The notes under the pieces were generated by a model. The model searched no databases, had not been told where the DNA came from, and worked only from the letters and a program-made list of their open reading frames with translations. Of a DNA stretch of 64,000 bases, positions 36,124-44,882 are shown piece after piece (within the stretch, counting starts at the first letter, position 1; each line of letters opens with the position of its first letter). Source of the stretch: Halotia wernerae (lineage in GTDB: Bacteria; Cyanobacteriota; Cyanobacteriia; Cyanobacteriales; Nostocaceae); NCBI GenBank assembly GCA_034931985.1, contig JAYGHB010000010.1:1-64000 (forward strand). The letters run 5' to 3'. A program made the translations under genes and the position numbers.

Positions 36124-37392
36124 ATGACAGAATCACAGCATCCATCAAGTGTAAATCCTGTTGCTTCCCGGAATGTACCCTCAATGCTACCGCCGCCACC
36201 ATCGTTAATGACGCAGCGCCAGTCTACACAAACGTTGGATATGTCGTCAGTGAATAGAACTCCCTCAAGTGCTGCATCTAGTGCAGCTCATCGTCCTGGT
36301 CCCCCGCCACCGATGCCAAAAAGTAGCACTTCGGGACTAACCTTAGCGCAGATTATTAAAGAAGCTTATGATCAGGGATATTCAGACGTTCACCTAGGTA
36401 TTGGTGAAATACCTCGCTTTCGCAACCGAGGAGAAATTCAGTCAACGGATTATCCAGAAACTAATAAAGAAACTTTCATGAGTTGGTTGCAGGAGATAAT
36501 GAGTGAGGCGGAAATCCAGCGCTTTGAAGAATACTTAGAATTTGATGGCGCAACTCAGTACGATTTTGCTCGTGTGCGGATTAATGTCTTTGGTTCCCTC
36601 AAAGGCTATGCAATGGTGCTGCGGTTGATTCCGTTGAAAATCTTGACTATGGAACAGTTGAGACTACCCTCAATTTTTCGAGATATTTGCCATCACCACA
36701 AAGGTTTAATTTTGGTAACTGGACCTACTGGTTCTGGTAAATCGACAACAATGGCAGCGATGATTGACTACATCAATAAAGAGATGGCTAAACATATCAT
36801 CACCATTGAAGACCCGATTGAATTTGTTCACCAAAGCCGCAAGTCCCTGGTCAAACAAAGGGAAGTAGGAATGCATACCCTAAAGTTTGACAATGCTTTA
36901 AAAGCAGCTTTGCGGGAAGATCCAGATTTGATTCTAGTGGGAGAAATGCGGGATAAAGAAACTGTTAACACCGCCCTGAAAGCTGCTCAAACTGGTCACT
37001 TGGTAATGGGAACCCTGCACACCAATAGCGCCGTGAAAACTATTGAACGGATACTCAATCTATATTCAGGTGAAGAACAGGACGCGATGCGAGTAGCGAT
37101 TTCGGAGTCTTTAGTGGCGGTGATTGCTCAAGGTTTGTGCCGCACTACTGATGGTAAACGGGCTGCATTCCACGATATCTTGATCAACACTGAGGCCATC
37201 AAAGAATGGATTAAAGACGGTAAGTATGATGAAATTAGCGAGTTGATGAAGCAAGCGAGCTTTGATGGCATGATCACCATGAATCAGTCACTGCTCGACC
37301 TCTACCAAGACGGACGCATCACAGAAGAAATAGCTTTAGAGATGTCACCAACTCCTAATGAAATGGCGCAGTTTCTCCGAGGACGAGTTTAG
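36124..37392 (+). CDS. PilT-type twitching ATPase, PilT2-like
   Basis: 422 residues. The N-terminal 75 residues are a disordered Pro/Ser-rich leader (PSMLPPPPSLMTQ, PGPPPPMPKSS). The core has SDVHLGIGEIPRFRNRGE, Walker A GPTGSGKSTT (about residue 200), Asp box EDPIEF, Walker B LILVGEMRDKETV and the His box GTLHTNSAVKTIERIL. It drives type IV pilus retraction for motility or DNA uptake. Cyanobacteria have two or more PilT; the leader and the GIGEIPRFRNRG strand make PilT2 (linked to phototaxis direction in Synechocystis) the likelier assignment, though this is from memory. Other pil genes are not nearby; the next gene ends in a KaiB-like domain. Confidence 0.9.
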   Translation: MTESQHPSSVNPVASRNVPSMLPPPPSLMTQRQSTQTLDMSSVNRTPSSAASSAAHRPGPPPPMPKSSTSGLTLAQIIKEAYDQGYSDVHLGIGEIPRFRNRGEIQSTDYPETNKETFMSWLQEIMSEAEIQRFEEYLEFDGATQYDFARVRINVFGSLKGYAMVLRLIPLKILTMEQLRLPSIFRDICHHHKGLILVTGPTGSGKSTTMAAMIDYINKEMAKHIITIEDPIEFVHQSRKSLVKQREVGMHTLKFDNALKAALREDPDLILVGEMRDKETVNTALKAAQTGHLVMGTLHTNSAVKTIERILNLYSGEEQDAMRVAISESLVAVIAQGLCRTTDGKRAAFHDILINTEAIKEWIKDGKYDEISELMKQASFDGMITMNQSLLDLYQDGRITEEIALEMSPTPNEMAQFLRGRV

Positions 37393-37585
37393 GTACAGTA
37401 AAAGGTAAAAGTAAAAGTTGAAGAAGGCATACCGCTAAGCATAAAAATGGTTATGGGGTATGGGCATTGGAAAGGCAGTGCGTTGGGCGGGTTCCCAAGG
37501 CACTCCGTTGGGCGGCTATGCCGACTTGTAGCAACTGCCGTCATTGGGAACGATTAGGAAAAAGTAATTAATTACTAGCTCCCTG

Positions 37586-37621
37586 CTTCCCCTGCTTCCC
37601 CTGCTTCCCCTGCTTCCCCTG
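37586..37621. repeat. Short tandem repeat, 4 x CTTCCCCTG
   Basis: Four perfect 9-bp units between pilT and the KaiB-domain gene, the same unit as at 8773-8817. It directly precedes the next gene's start by 30 bases. Confidence 0.95.
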
Positions 37622-37650
37622 CTCTTAATTACCTAGCCCCCATAACTGAC

Positions 37651-38412
37651 TTGACTACAGACAAACTATCTAGACCCCAGTTGTTCAAAGGCATTGCCTT
37701 ATTCACACCTGGAGGAGATTTAATTTACTGCATCGACCCGAACAAACAAGGTCGATGGCATTTGCATTTATGTACTGCTTTACAAGAAATTTTAGACTTA
37801 CCAGAACCGCCTCACTTTTTAGTACCTTGCTACACAGCGACGATTGACCACTGGCTAGATCCGCATAGCCAGCAAGTGCGAACATTTGCAGAAGCTTATC
37901 CAGCAGTAGTCCGACATCAAGCTGTACTGAACGCTATTTTTGGTAAAGGTGAGCTAGTTTGGCAAACAGCACCTTGGCAAGAGGATTTATGCGATCGCAT
38001 GGTACTAGCAACTTATCGCTCTTTATTTCCCCAACTATGGGAAGATCATGATTTAGTCGTGAACTTAGACCTTTCCCGACCAGTGCCAAAGTACTCTCAA
38101 CCAGTCATAGCAGCCCAAAATACACAGCAAAAAACACAATGCTATGTCCTGCGTCTGTTTGTTGCTGGGCATAGCGCTAATACTGAACGCATCCTTCAGA
38201 ATCTGCACGAACTGTTAGAGCGATCGCTAGGATATCCCTACACAATGAAAGTTGTTGATGTTTTAACTAATCCAGAACAAGCAGAAATCGATCAAGTTTC
38301 TGCTACTCCTACCCTCGTCAAAGTCTGGCCTCACCCGATTCGGCGAATTGTGGGAGATTTAGATAATGCTGAGAAACTTTTGCAGATGTTAGGTGCTACA
38401 GAAAAAAATTAA
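37651..38412 (+). CDS. Protein with C-terminal KaiB-like domain
   Basis: 253 residues. The N-terminal 150 residues (FKGIALFTPGGDLIYCIDPN, HFLVPCYTATIDHWLDPHSQQ, DHDLVVNLDLSRPVPKYSQP) match no domain I know. Residues about 165-250 are KaiB-like: CYVLRLFVAGHSANTERIL, YTMKVVDVLTNPEQAEIDQ, ATPTLVKVWPHPIRRIVGDL - the thioredoxin-like fold with the PEQAE and ATPTLVK segments of KaiB. The start is TTG 37651; no ATG is available. It sits 258 bases downstream of pilT. Not KaiB itself (about 105 residues, no N-terminal domain); it could be a clock output or pilus-linked sensor (inference). Confidence 0.75.
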   Translation: MTTDKLSRPQLFKGIALFTPGGDLIYCIDPNKQGRWHLHLCTALQEILDLPEPPHFLVPCYTATIDHWLDPHSQQVRTFAEAYPAVVRHQAVLNAIFGKGELVWQTAPWQEDLCDRMVLATYRSLFPQLWEDHDLVVNLDLSRPVPKYSQPVIAAQNTQQKTQCYVLRLFVAGHSANTERILQNLHELLERSLGYPYTMKVVDVLTNPEQAEIDQVSATPTLVKVWPHPIRRIVGDLDNAEKLLQMLGATEKN

Positions 38413-38512
38413 ATTTAGGATTAAACTTCGAGGTCTTCAACCAACATTTTTATAAACAAGCGATCGCCTCAGAATATCTCTAAGTTCGTCTTAAACAATC
38501 ACCATTAATAAT

Positions 38513-38586
38513 TATAGCTATTGCCCCTTAGCTTAGGACATAAGCTGATCATAAAATCCTGACACCAAGAGACTTTTAAGCCTGTT
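38513..38586. repeat. Dispersed 74-bp repeat, copy A
   Basis: Copy A of a 74-base sequence (TATAGCTATTGCCC...AAGCCTGTT) whose second copy is at 62722-62795; the two align without gaps with about 62 of 74 identical. Both lie in spacers just beyond a gene, and both are followed within 30-60 bases by a CCTGCTATA stretch. Confidence 0.8.
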
Positions 38587-38619
38587 CCCTATCCCCTGTT
38601 CTCTGTCCCCTGCTATATA

Positions 38620-38691
38620 TGGGTCGCCCGGGATTCGAACCCGGAACTAATCGGTTAAAAGCCGAGTACTCTACCGTTGAGTTAGCGACCC
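38620..38691 (-). tRNA. trnK: tRNA-Lys (TTT)
   Basis: On the minus strand a full cloverleaf: acceptor GGGTCGC pairs with GCGACCC, T-arm with GGTTCGAATCC, anticodon stem CGGCT/AACCG region with loop CTTTTAA giving anticodon TTT. Discriminator A. Read AAA/AAG. No CCA encoded. Confidence 0.95.
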
Positions 38692-38752
38692 TTTCGTTGC
38701 ATTTCGCAACTTTGCTATCATAGCACAGACATCTGTAGTTTTATAAAGGAAT

Positions 38753-39622
38753 TTAGAAAAAATTTGCTGTTAACCTTACAGATGCAGTGTAACTGGCTCC
38801 TGGTTCTAACACAGTTAGGTGTTCACCAGTGTTCAAGGAATTACGTGGGGCAGTCCACGGTTCTAAACAGTAAAAGTCTTTGCCTTTGAGTGTCCAAAAT
38901 ACCAAAATGGGATATTCCTTGCCGTAATCTAGAGTCAGTTTTAACTTCCGGCTATTGTCTATCACCGTCGCGGATTGACTTGTTAGTTCCTTAAAGGCAA
39001 CGTCGATTTCATCGAGATTAAAGTCAAAATTTCCATTAAATCGGTGAATTTCCTTACTTCTCTGGTCTTGGTATTCCTGGGAAGGAATTTCAAACTTTAG
39101 CTGAGTTTTATCCTTTACCGAAAAGTAAGGATGGAAACCTGTAGAAAAAGGCAGTTGTATGGATGATAAATTTTTATACTCCTGCTGAATTTCTAGGGTA
39201 TTGCCTTGTAACTTGTAGGTAAAAATTACTTGAAAGTCAAAGGGATAAACAGCCTTAGTTTGCTCTGTACTATTGAGGGCGAGGGTAAGGCTAGCTTGAT
39301 TTTGGGTCACTTGGTCAGTTGCTTCCCAAGGTAAATCACGGGCAAAGCCATGTTGTTTGAGATTGTACTGTTTGCCGTTGTGGGTGTAAGAATTATCTGG
39401 CAAGTTGCCGCAGATAGGAAATAATATGGGATTCCCACCTCTGACACTCAAATCAGGATTAGTAAAGCGCTCAGTATCCAGATAGAAAATTTCTTGCCCT
39501 TGGACGCGCCAACGGGTGATGATACCGCCGCGTTCTGGTACAACTTCCAGTTGAGAGCCAGCAGTTTCATCAGAAAGGATGTAGGTTTTGTACTGTTGCT
39601 GTTGAAGGGCAATGGTAAACAC
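38753..39622 (-). CDS. Aldose 1-epimerase family protein
   Basis: 289 residues, galactose mutarotase-like beta-sandwich. Conserved segments: PERGGIITRWRVQGQEIFYLD, GGNPILFPICGNLPDNSY, LKQHGFARDLPWEA (catalytic His region), FSTGFHPYFSVKDK and CLEPWTAPRNSLNTG (Glu region). It is of the YeaD/D-hexose-6-phosphate epimerase-like class; exact substrate unknown. Start ATG 39622. Confidence 0.9.
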   Translation of the reverse strand: MFTIALQQQQYKTYILSDETAGSQLEVVPERGGIITRWRVQGQEIFYLDTERFTNPDLSVRGGNPILFPICGNLPDNSYTHNGKQYNLKQHGFARDLPWEATDQVTQNQASLTLALNSTEQTKAVYPFDFQVIFTYKLQGNTLEIQQEYKNLSSIQLPFSTGFHPYFSVKDKTQLKFEIPSQEYQDQRSKEIHRFNGNFDFNLDEIDVAFKELTSQSATVIDNSRKLKLTLDYGKEYPILVFWTLKGKDFYCLEPWTAPRNSLNTGEHLTVLEPGASYTASVRLTANFF

Positions 39623-39793
39623 AAATTTTAGTCCTTGGTTAGGGGCTAGGAGTTAGAGAGCAGGGAGCAGGGAGCAGGGAGAAAAGGAAAGATCGTCAAA
39701 CAGAGTGAATAATAAGTACGAAGTAGTTTCAAACTCCCCCTTGCACCCCGCACCCTGCCCCTCTGCCTCTTCTTGCCCCATTCCCCATTTCAA

Positions 39794-40828
39794 TTACTCG
39801 TCTTCTGCAAATATGAAGCGATATAACTCGCTGGGATCAGGTTCAGGGCTACTTTCGGCGAATTTAACGGCATCGTCAATGACATCCTGAATTTTTCGCT
39901 CAATAGCTTTCAGTTCTTGCTCATCTGCGAGGTTTTGCTCTAGAAGATAAGCTGCAAGTTTCTTAATTGGGTCACGGGAAAACCAGAAGTCTTTTTCAGC
40001 TTTGCTTCGCAGTTCATCTGGGTCTGCTAGGGAATGACCCCGGAAACGGTAGGTTAAGGCTTCTATTAATGTTGGCCCTTCACCTGCACGGGCGCGGGCG
40101 ACAGCTTCTTGGGCTACGGCTCGCACTGCCAATACATCCATCCCATCTACTTCTACGCCTACCATGTTAAACACGCTGGCTTTTTTGTAAATCTCCGGTT
40201 GGGAAGTTGCCCGTTCATGAGACATCCCAATTGCCCACTTATTATTTTCTACCACGAAAAGAATAGGCAGTTTCCATAGGGCAGCCATATTCAGAGTCTC
40301 GAAAAACTGACCGTTGTTGGCAGCACCATCACCAAAAAAGCAAGCGGTCACTTGGTCAGCGTTGGGATCTTTGAGGACTTCGCGGCGGTATTTACTTTGA
40401 AAAGCTGCGCCTGCTGCTACAGGAATGCCTTCAGCTACAAAAGCATAGCCGCCTAGCAAACCATGTTCTTTAGAGAACATGTGCATAGAACCGCCGCGCC
40501 CTTTGCTACAGCCTGTGGCTTTGCCAAATAGCTCTGCCATTACCTCTTTTGCTGGTACTCCTGCACTCAGAGCATGAACGTGGTCGCGGTAAGTACTAGA
40601 AACAAAATCTTCTCCTGGTCGCATTGCTTGAATCACACCAGTAGAAACAGCTTCTTGACCGTTGTATAGGTGGACGAAACCGAACATTTTTCCTCTGTAG
40701 TACATTTCAGCGCATTTGTCTTCAAAAAAGCGCCCTAATGTCATGTCCTCGTACAACCGTAACCCTTCTTCTTTGGTGATCTGGGTAGTGGCAGTATTAT
40801 ATGTAGGTAACGTGCGTTCTTGAACCAT
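39794..40828 (-). CDS. pdhA: Pyruvate dehydrogenase E1 component, alpha subunit
   Basis: 344 residues. Oxidative decarboxylation of pyruvate with ThDP; forms an alpha2-beta2 E1. ThDP motif GDGAANNGQFFETLNMAALWKLP (about residues 170-190) and the phosphorylation-loop-like YRFRGHSLADPDELR are clear. The pdhB and dihydrolipoamide acyltransferase genes are not adjacent, as is usual in cyanobacteria. Confidence 0.97.
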   Translation of the reverse strand: MVQERTLPTYNTATTQITKEEGLRLYEDMTLGRFFEDKCAEMYYRGKMFGFVHLYNGQEAVSTGVIQAMRPGEDFVSSTYRDHVHALSAGVPAKEVMAELFGKATGCSKGRGGSMHMFSKEHGLLGGYAFVAEGIPVAAGAAFQSKYRREVLKDPNADQVTACFFGDGAANNGQFFETLNMAALWKLPILFVVENNKWAIGMSHERATSQPEIYKKASVFNMVGVEVDGMDVLAVRAVAQEAVARARAGEGPTLIEALTYRFRGHSLADPDELRSKAEKDFWFSRDPIKKLAAYLLEQNLADEQELKAIERKIQDVIDDAVKFAESSPEPDPSELYRFIFAEDE

Positions 40829-41625
40829 TATTTTTTAGTATCCCTGTAGTAAAACTAAAAGTTACCAACTCAAAAAATAGGTTGCTTTCACACAATATCT
40901 GCTTTTCACAAGCTGGGAAGTGCTGGAGTCAACAACTAAAATTTATGCACCACAAAAGGTTATGGAGAATAGGCAATAGAGAATGGGCAAACTTTTTGTT
41001 TTTTATCCTTGGCTTAACTAGGATTTCACCTTAACGGTAATAGCCGTTCTCTGAGTTTTTCTATTCCCAGATCCCGTTCATAGGCTATCAAACAGAATAG
41101 CTTGGTTTCTGCATATCCATGAACAATTTAGAAAAAATGGCATCGAAAGTCTCTATGGGTCTAAGTAAAAATTTGTAATTTAAGTTTAATTATGCTATTA
41201 TGCCTTTCCCTATTGTTATAAAAATCAACCCTACGGTGGTGTTTTTCTCACCGTATTACCAGGGCGATCGCAGTAAATACAATCAATAATAGATTTCTAC
41301 CAGTACAACACCCATACCACCCATACCACCCATACCACTAACAACATTTATTATGGTTTTTCTTATAGTGTGGCAGGTTTAACCAGTTCTTAAACGCAAG
41401 AATACTAAGAATTAAGACAATATATCAGCGCTTTCTAGGCGTTGGCAAAATATTAGTACTAAAATATGACTCAAATTTCGGGAAGTCATAAAACTAATTG
41501 TTGCAACATACACTTATAGTGTAAATAACTCGCGGTATTATTTACCGTTATTATTATGGCACGGTTTTACATGCCTGGAATGCTCTAGGTGAATTATGTT
41601 GATCACGGTGCAGGGGAAGTAGGCT
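40829..41625. other. Spacer with short repeats
   Basis: About 800 bases between divergent pdhA and ftn2. Contains a hairpin TACGGTG/CACCGTA (about 41231-41254) and three tandem CCATACCAC units at 41312-41338. No gene seen. Confidence 0.5.
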
Positions 41626-43908
41626 GTGCGAATTCCGCTAGATTACTACCGAATTTTAGGACTACCGTTAGCGGCAAGTGATGAACAGTTGCGGCAAGCA
41701 TACAGCGATCGCATTGTACAATTGCCGCGACGAGAGTATTCTCAATCAGCAATTTCTTCTCGAAAACAACTTATAGAAGAAGCTTACGTGGTTTTATCAA
41801 ATCCTAAAGAACGTAGCAGTTACGACCAGCTTTATCTGGCTCACGCCTATGACCCTGATGGTACGGCTAAGGCTGGAGTAGCATTGGGAGATCGCGCCCA
41901 AAGTAACCACGGTGATCCTGATACTCAAAGTCTCAGTATTGAAATTTCTCCACAGGAATTAGTTGGTGCTTTATTAATTCTGCAAGAATTAGGAGAATAC
42001 GAACTTGTACTGAAACTAGGTCATACCTACCTAGCAAATCAAAACGGTGCAGCAGTTGCCAGCATGGGCAATAGTCTGGCAAGTGAAGAATTTCTGGAAA
42101 GTGCTGAAAGTCCAGATATTGTTTTGACTGTTGCTCTGGCTTGCTTAGAATTAGGCCGCGAACAATGGCAGCAAGGTCACTACGAAAATGCTGCTGTGTC
42201 CCTAGAAACTGGACAAGAAATGCTATCTCGCGCCAGCCTGTTCCCTAGTGTACAGGCGGAAATGCAGGCTGATCTTTACAAATTGCGACCGTACCGGATT
42301 TTAGAATTACTGGCATTACCTGTAGAAAAAACTGCCGAACGCCGCCAAGGTCTGGAATTATTGCAAAATATTTTAAGCGATCGCGGTGGAATTGATGGTA
42401 ATGGTAGTGATGAATCAGGTTTAAACATTGATGACTTTCTGCGATTTATTCAACAATTACGCAACCACCTCACAGTCGCAGAACAGCACAAACTCTTTGA
42501 AGCTGAAAGTAAGCGTCCGTCGGCTGTTGCTACATACTTAGCTGTTTATGCCCTGATAGCGCGAGGATTTACCCAACGTCAACCAGCTTTAATTCGTCAA
42601 GCAAAGCAAATGCTGATACATCTGGGCAAACGTCAAGATGTACATTTAGAACAGTCGCTATGTGCGCTACTACTAGGTCAAACCGAAGAAGCAACCCGTG
42701 TTTTAGAACTAAGTCAAGAATATGAAGCCTTAGTTTTTATTCGGGAAAAATCTCAAGACTCTCCAGACTTGTTACCCGGACTATGTTTATATGCAGAACA
42801 GTGGTTACAACATGAAGTGTTTCCCCATTTTCGAGATTTAGCTAGACAACAAGCTTCGCTGAAAGATTACTTTGCTAACCAACAGGTACAAGCTTATTTA
42901 GAAGGCCTACCTACGGATGCAGAAACTACTCATGAATGGGCTGTAATTAACCGTCAGTCTTTTTCTCAACCACAGATAAATAACTTACGTCAACGTAGTC
43001 ATTCTATTGGTGTAGCTCAACAATTTCATCATAGTAGAACATCCGACCCAAATTTACCGGAAACACTAAATCACAAAAGACCTGAGTATTCCAATTCTTC
43101 ACCAAATACCCCATCTACTGCAAGTGCAAGACCAGAAATATCCATGACACCGCTTTCTACTGCTGAACACACGGCCAGAGCAACTAACCCTAACCTGAAT
43201 GGCTCAGCTAAAACCTCTGCACCCCGTCAAGTCAAAAAGCGTAGGAAGCGCAAAACTAGTCAGTCTGTCAGCCGGGAGCGTACACCATCTGGGCAACGGC
43301 GAACCTTCGCCAGTACCCTAGAAGGTAAAACACGATTAGTTTGGACAGTGTTTGCTTCATTGGTGGGTATATTAGTATTTTGGCTGTTAGTTTCCACAAC
43401 TTTTGGATGGTTAAAAAATCTGTTTTCCCCTGCACCATCTTTACAAGGTGAGCAATTATTTGTACAACTTAATCAACCTCCAATAACTATTCCTGACAAC
43501 AACAGTAAATTGCAATTACCAGAAGGAACTCTGAGCGAGGAGACAGCAAAAGAAGTGATTGAAACTTGGTTATCTACTAAAGCTACGGCTTTAGGAGCAA
43601 ATCATGAAATAGATGGTTTACAGGATATTTTAGCTGGTTCGGCTTTATCTCAGTGGCGGTTAATTGCCCAACAAGAAAGAGCAGCAAATCGCTATCGCCA
43701 GTATAACCACACTGTTAAGGTGGAATATATCAAAAAAACTGAAACTTACCCAGACCGCGCAATAGTGCTAGCTACGGTTAAGGAAGTAACACGGTTTTAT
43801 GAAAATAGTCAGGCAAAAAAATCTTCTGATGAAACTTTGCGTGTCCGATATGATTTAATTCGACAACAAGGGGTGTGGCGTATTCAGAATATGGCAGTTG
43901 TCTATTAA
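41626..43908 (+). CDS. ftn2: Cell division protein Ftn2/ZipN (ARC6 homologue)
   Basis: 760 residues. The cyanobacterial ARC6 orthologue: it ties FtsZ to the membrane and recruits the divisome. N-terminal J-like domain (DYYRILGLPLAASDEQLRQAYSD, LIEEAYVVLSNPKERSSYDQLY) lacks the HPD motif, as usual. A long helical repeat region, a basic linker (QVKKRRKRKTSQ), one membrane segment (VWTVFASLVGILVFWLLV, about residues 570-590), and a C-terminal DUF4101/IMS domain (EETAKEVIETWLSTKATALG) in the periplasm. GTG start 41626, matching the conserved MRIPLDYYRILG opening. Confidence 0.95.
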   Translation: MRIPLDYYRILGLPLAASDEQLRQAYSDRIVQLPRREYSQSAISSRKQLIEEAYVVLSNPKERSSYDQLYLAHAYDPDGTAKAGVALGDRAQSNHGDPDTQSLSIEISPQELVGALLILQELGEYELVLKLGHTYLANQNGAAVASMGNSLASEEFLESAESPDIVLTVALACLELGREQWQQGHYENAAVSLETGQEMLSRASLFPSVQAEMQADLYKLRPYRILELLALPVEKTAERRQGLELLQNILSDRGGIDGNGSDESGLNIDDFLRFIQQLRNHLTVAEQHKLFEAESKRPSAVATYLAVYALIARGFTQRQPALIRQAKQMLIHLGKRQDVHLEQSLCALLLGQTEEATRVLELSQEYEALVFIREKSQDSPDLLPGLCLYAEQWLQHEVFPHFRDLARQQASLKDYFANQQVQAYLEGLPTDAETTHEWAVINRQSFSQPQINNLRQRSHSIGVAQQFHHSRTSDPNLPETLNHKRPEYSNSSPNTPSTASARPEISMTPLSTAEHTARATNPNLNGSAKTSAPRQVKKRRKRKTSQSVSRERTPSGQRRTFASTLEGKTRLVWTVFASLVGILVFWLLVSTTFGWLKNLFSPAPSLQGEQLFVQLNQPPITIPDNNSKLQLPEGTLSEETAKEVIETWLSTKATALGANHEIDGLQDILAGSALSQWRLIAQQERAANRYRQYNHTVKVEYIKKTETYPDRAIVLATVKEVTRFYENSQAKKSSDETLRVRYDLIRQQGVWRIQNMAVVY

Positions 43909-43950
43909 GTCCCTATGCAAAATTAATTCACAAAAAAGAAGAAATCGAAC

Positions 43951-43986
43951 CGCCAAGAACGCCAAGAACGCCAAGAACGCTAAGAA
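43951..43986. repeat. Short tandem repeat, CGCCAAGAA x 3 plus one variant
   Basis: Three perfect 9-bp units plus CGCTAAGAA, just beyond ftn2. A common low-complexity STRR in cyanobacteria. Confidence 0.9.
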
Positions 43987-44014
43987 TTTATAGAGTGTGC
44001 TTAAGCTCTAGAAA

Positions 44015-44758
44015 TTAATTGATAAATTTTAAACTTAAAAATAGAGCTGTGATAGTTCCTGCTACCGAAATTTCACCTTGAGCAACTTTATCTAACACTG
44101 ATTCTATAGGAATTAATACAACTTCAATCTCTTCTGTAATATCTAGATTTTGCTCTCCAGATTTGGTCACATTTTCTGCTAAAAATAAATGTATTTTGTT
44201 AGTATCTTTGACAGGATTATCGTATAAAGTAGCCAGTTTAGTAACTTTTTGGGCAATATAACCAGTCTCTTCTTGCAATTCTCTCACTGCTGCGATCGCC
44301 GCATCTTCTCTAGTAGCATTGAAACTTCCTGCTGGCAGTTCTAATAAAACCTCACCAACCCCATGTCTATATTACGTACAAAAATAATCTCGGCTCTCCT
44401 AGACTAGTTATAGAAAATTAATACTTGATGTCACGTTAAGTCCTTACATAGCAAGGGATTCAAGAATCAGAAAGCATATTTTTATTAAATTTTTGATTCT
44501 ATTTTAGCAAAACCTATTTATATGAAGTGTTTTAGGTCTTTTTTAGTATTAATTTATCAACCGAAGTCTGGGAGAGCCATAATCTCTTGCTGATTGGTAA
44601 TTGGTAAAATTAACGCAATTTCTGGTCTAACAATCACAAAAAAGTCATCTACAATTTGAGCATTCGGTAATTCTATTTCATCTTGCCTAACCTGACAACA
44701 ACGGTGATTCAATACCATTTTTTGATTGCAATATTTTCCATTTTTTTAAGTTGCTCAT
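44015..44758 (-). pseudogene. NUDIX hydrolase gene split by a MITE and two frameshifts
   Basis: Assembling three pieces on the minus strand restores an ADP-ribose-pyrophosphatase-like NUDIX protein. Piece 1: ATG 44758 (MSNLKKWKILQSK), then a one-base slip in an A-run near 44717, after which VLNHRCCQVRQDEIELPNAQ, VDDFFVIVRPEIALILP and ITNQQEI follow up to 44579. A 187-bp MITE plus an 8-bp duplication interrupts. Piece 2: IIFVR, a one-base deletion near 44374, then YRHGVGEVLLELPAG. Piece 3 contains the whole NUDIX box (G-SFNATR-E-DAAIAAV-RELQEETGY), and goes on to DNPVKDTNKIHLFLAENV and stops at 44015. Dead gene; family usually acts on ADP-ribose or sugar nucleotides. Confidence 0.8.
44392..44578. 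mobile_element. MITE with ISL3-like ends and 8-bp target duplication
   Basis: A 187-bp non-autonomous element bounded by GGCTCTCCTAGACT and AGTCTGGGAGAGCC (13 of 14 inverted match), with a second matching block AAATTAATACT further inside. The 8 bases ATAATCTC are duplicated exactly on both sides (44384-44391 and 44579-44586). Ends starting GGCTCT and 8-bp duplications are typical of the ISL3 family. It has no ORF and must have been moved in trans by a parent ISL3 transposase. Confidence 0.85.
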
Positions 44759-44882
44759 AGATGAATTAGTAAATGGAATATAGATAATAAAATATGAATG
44801 TAAAAAAGTATAACAGATACCTAATATCATCTAGAATTTAAACTTACACTGTTTTTGCTCTAGCCAAAGATTGAGCAGACTT

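Noticed and set aside
37651..38412. KaiB clock protein
   Set aside because: KaiB is about 105 residues and next to kaiA/kaiC; here a 150-residue unknown domain comes first and kaiA/kaiC are absent.
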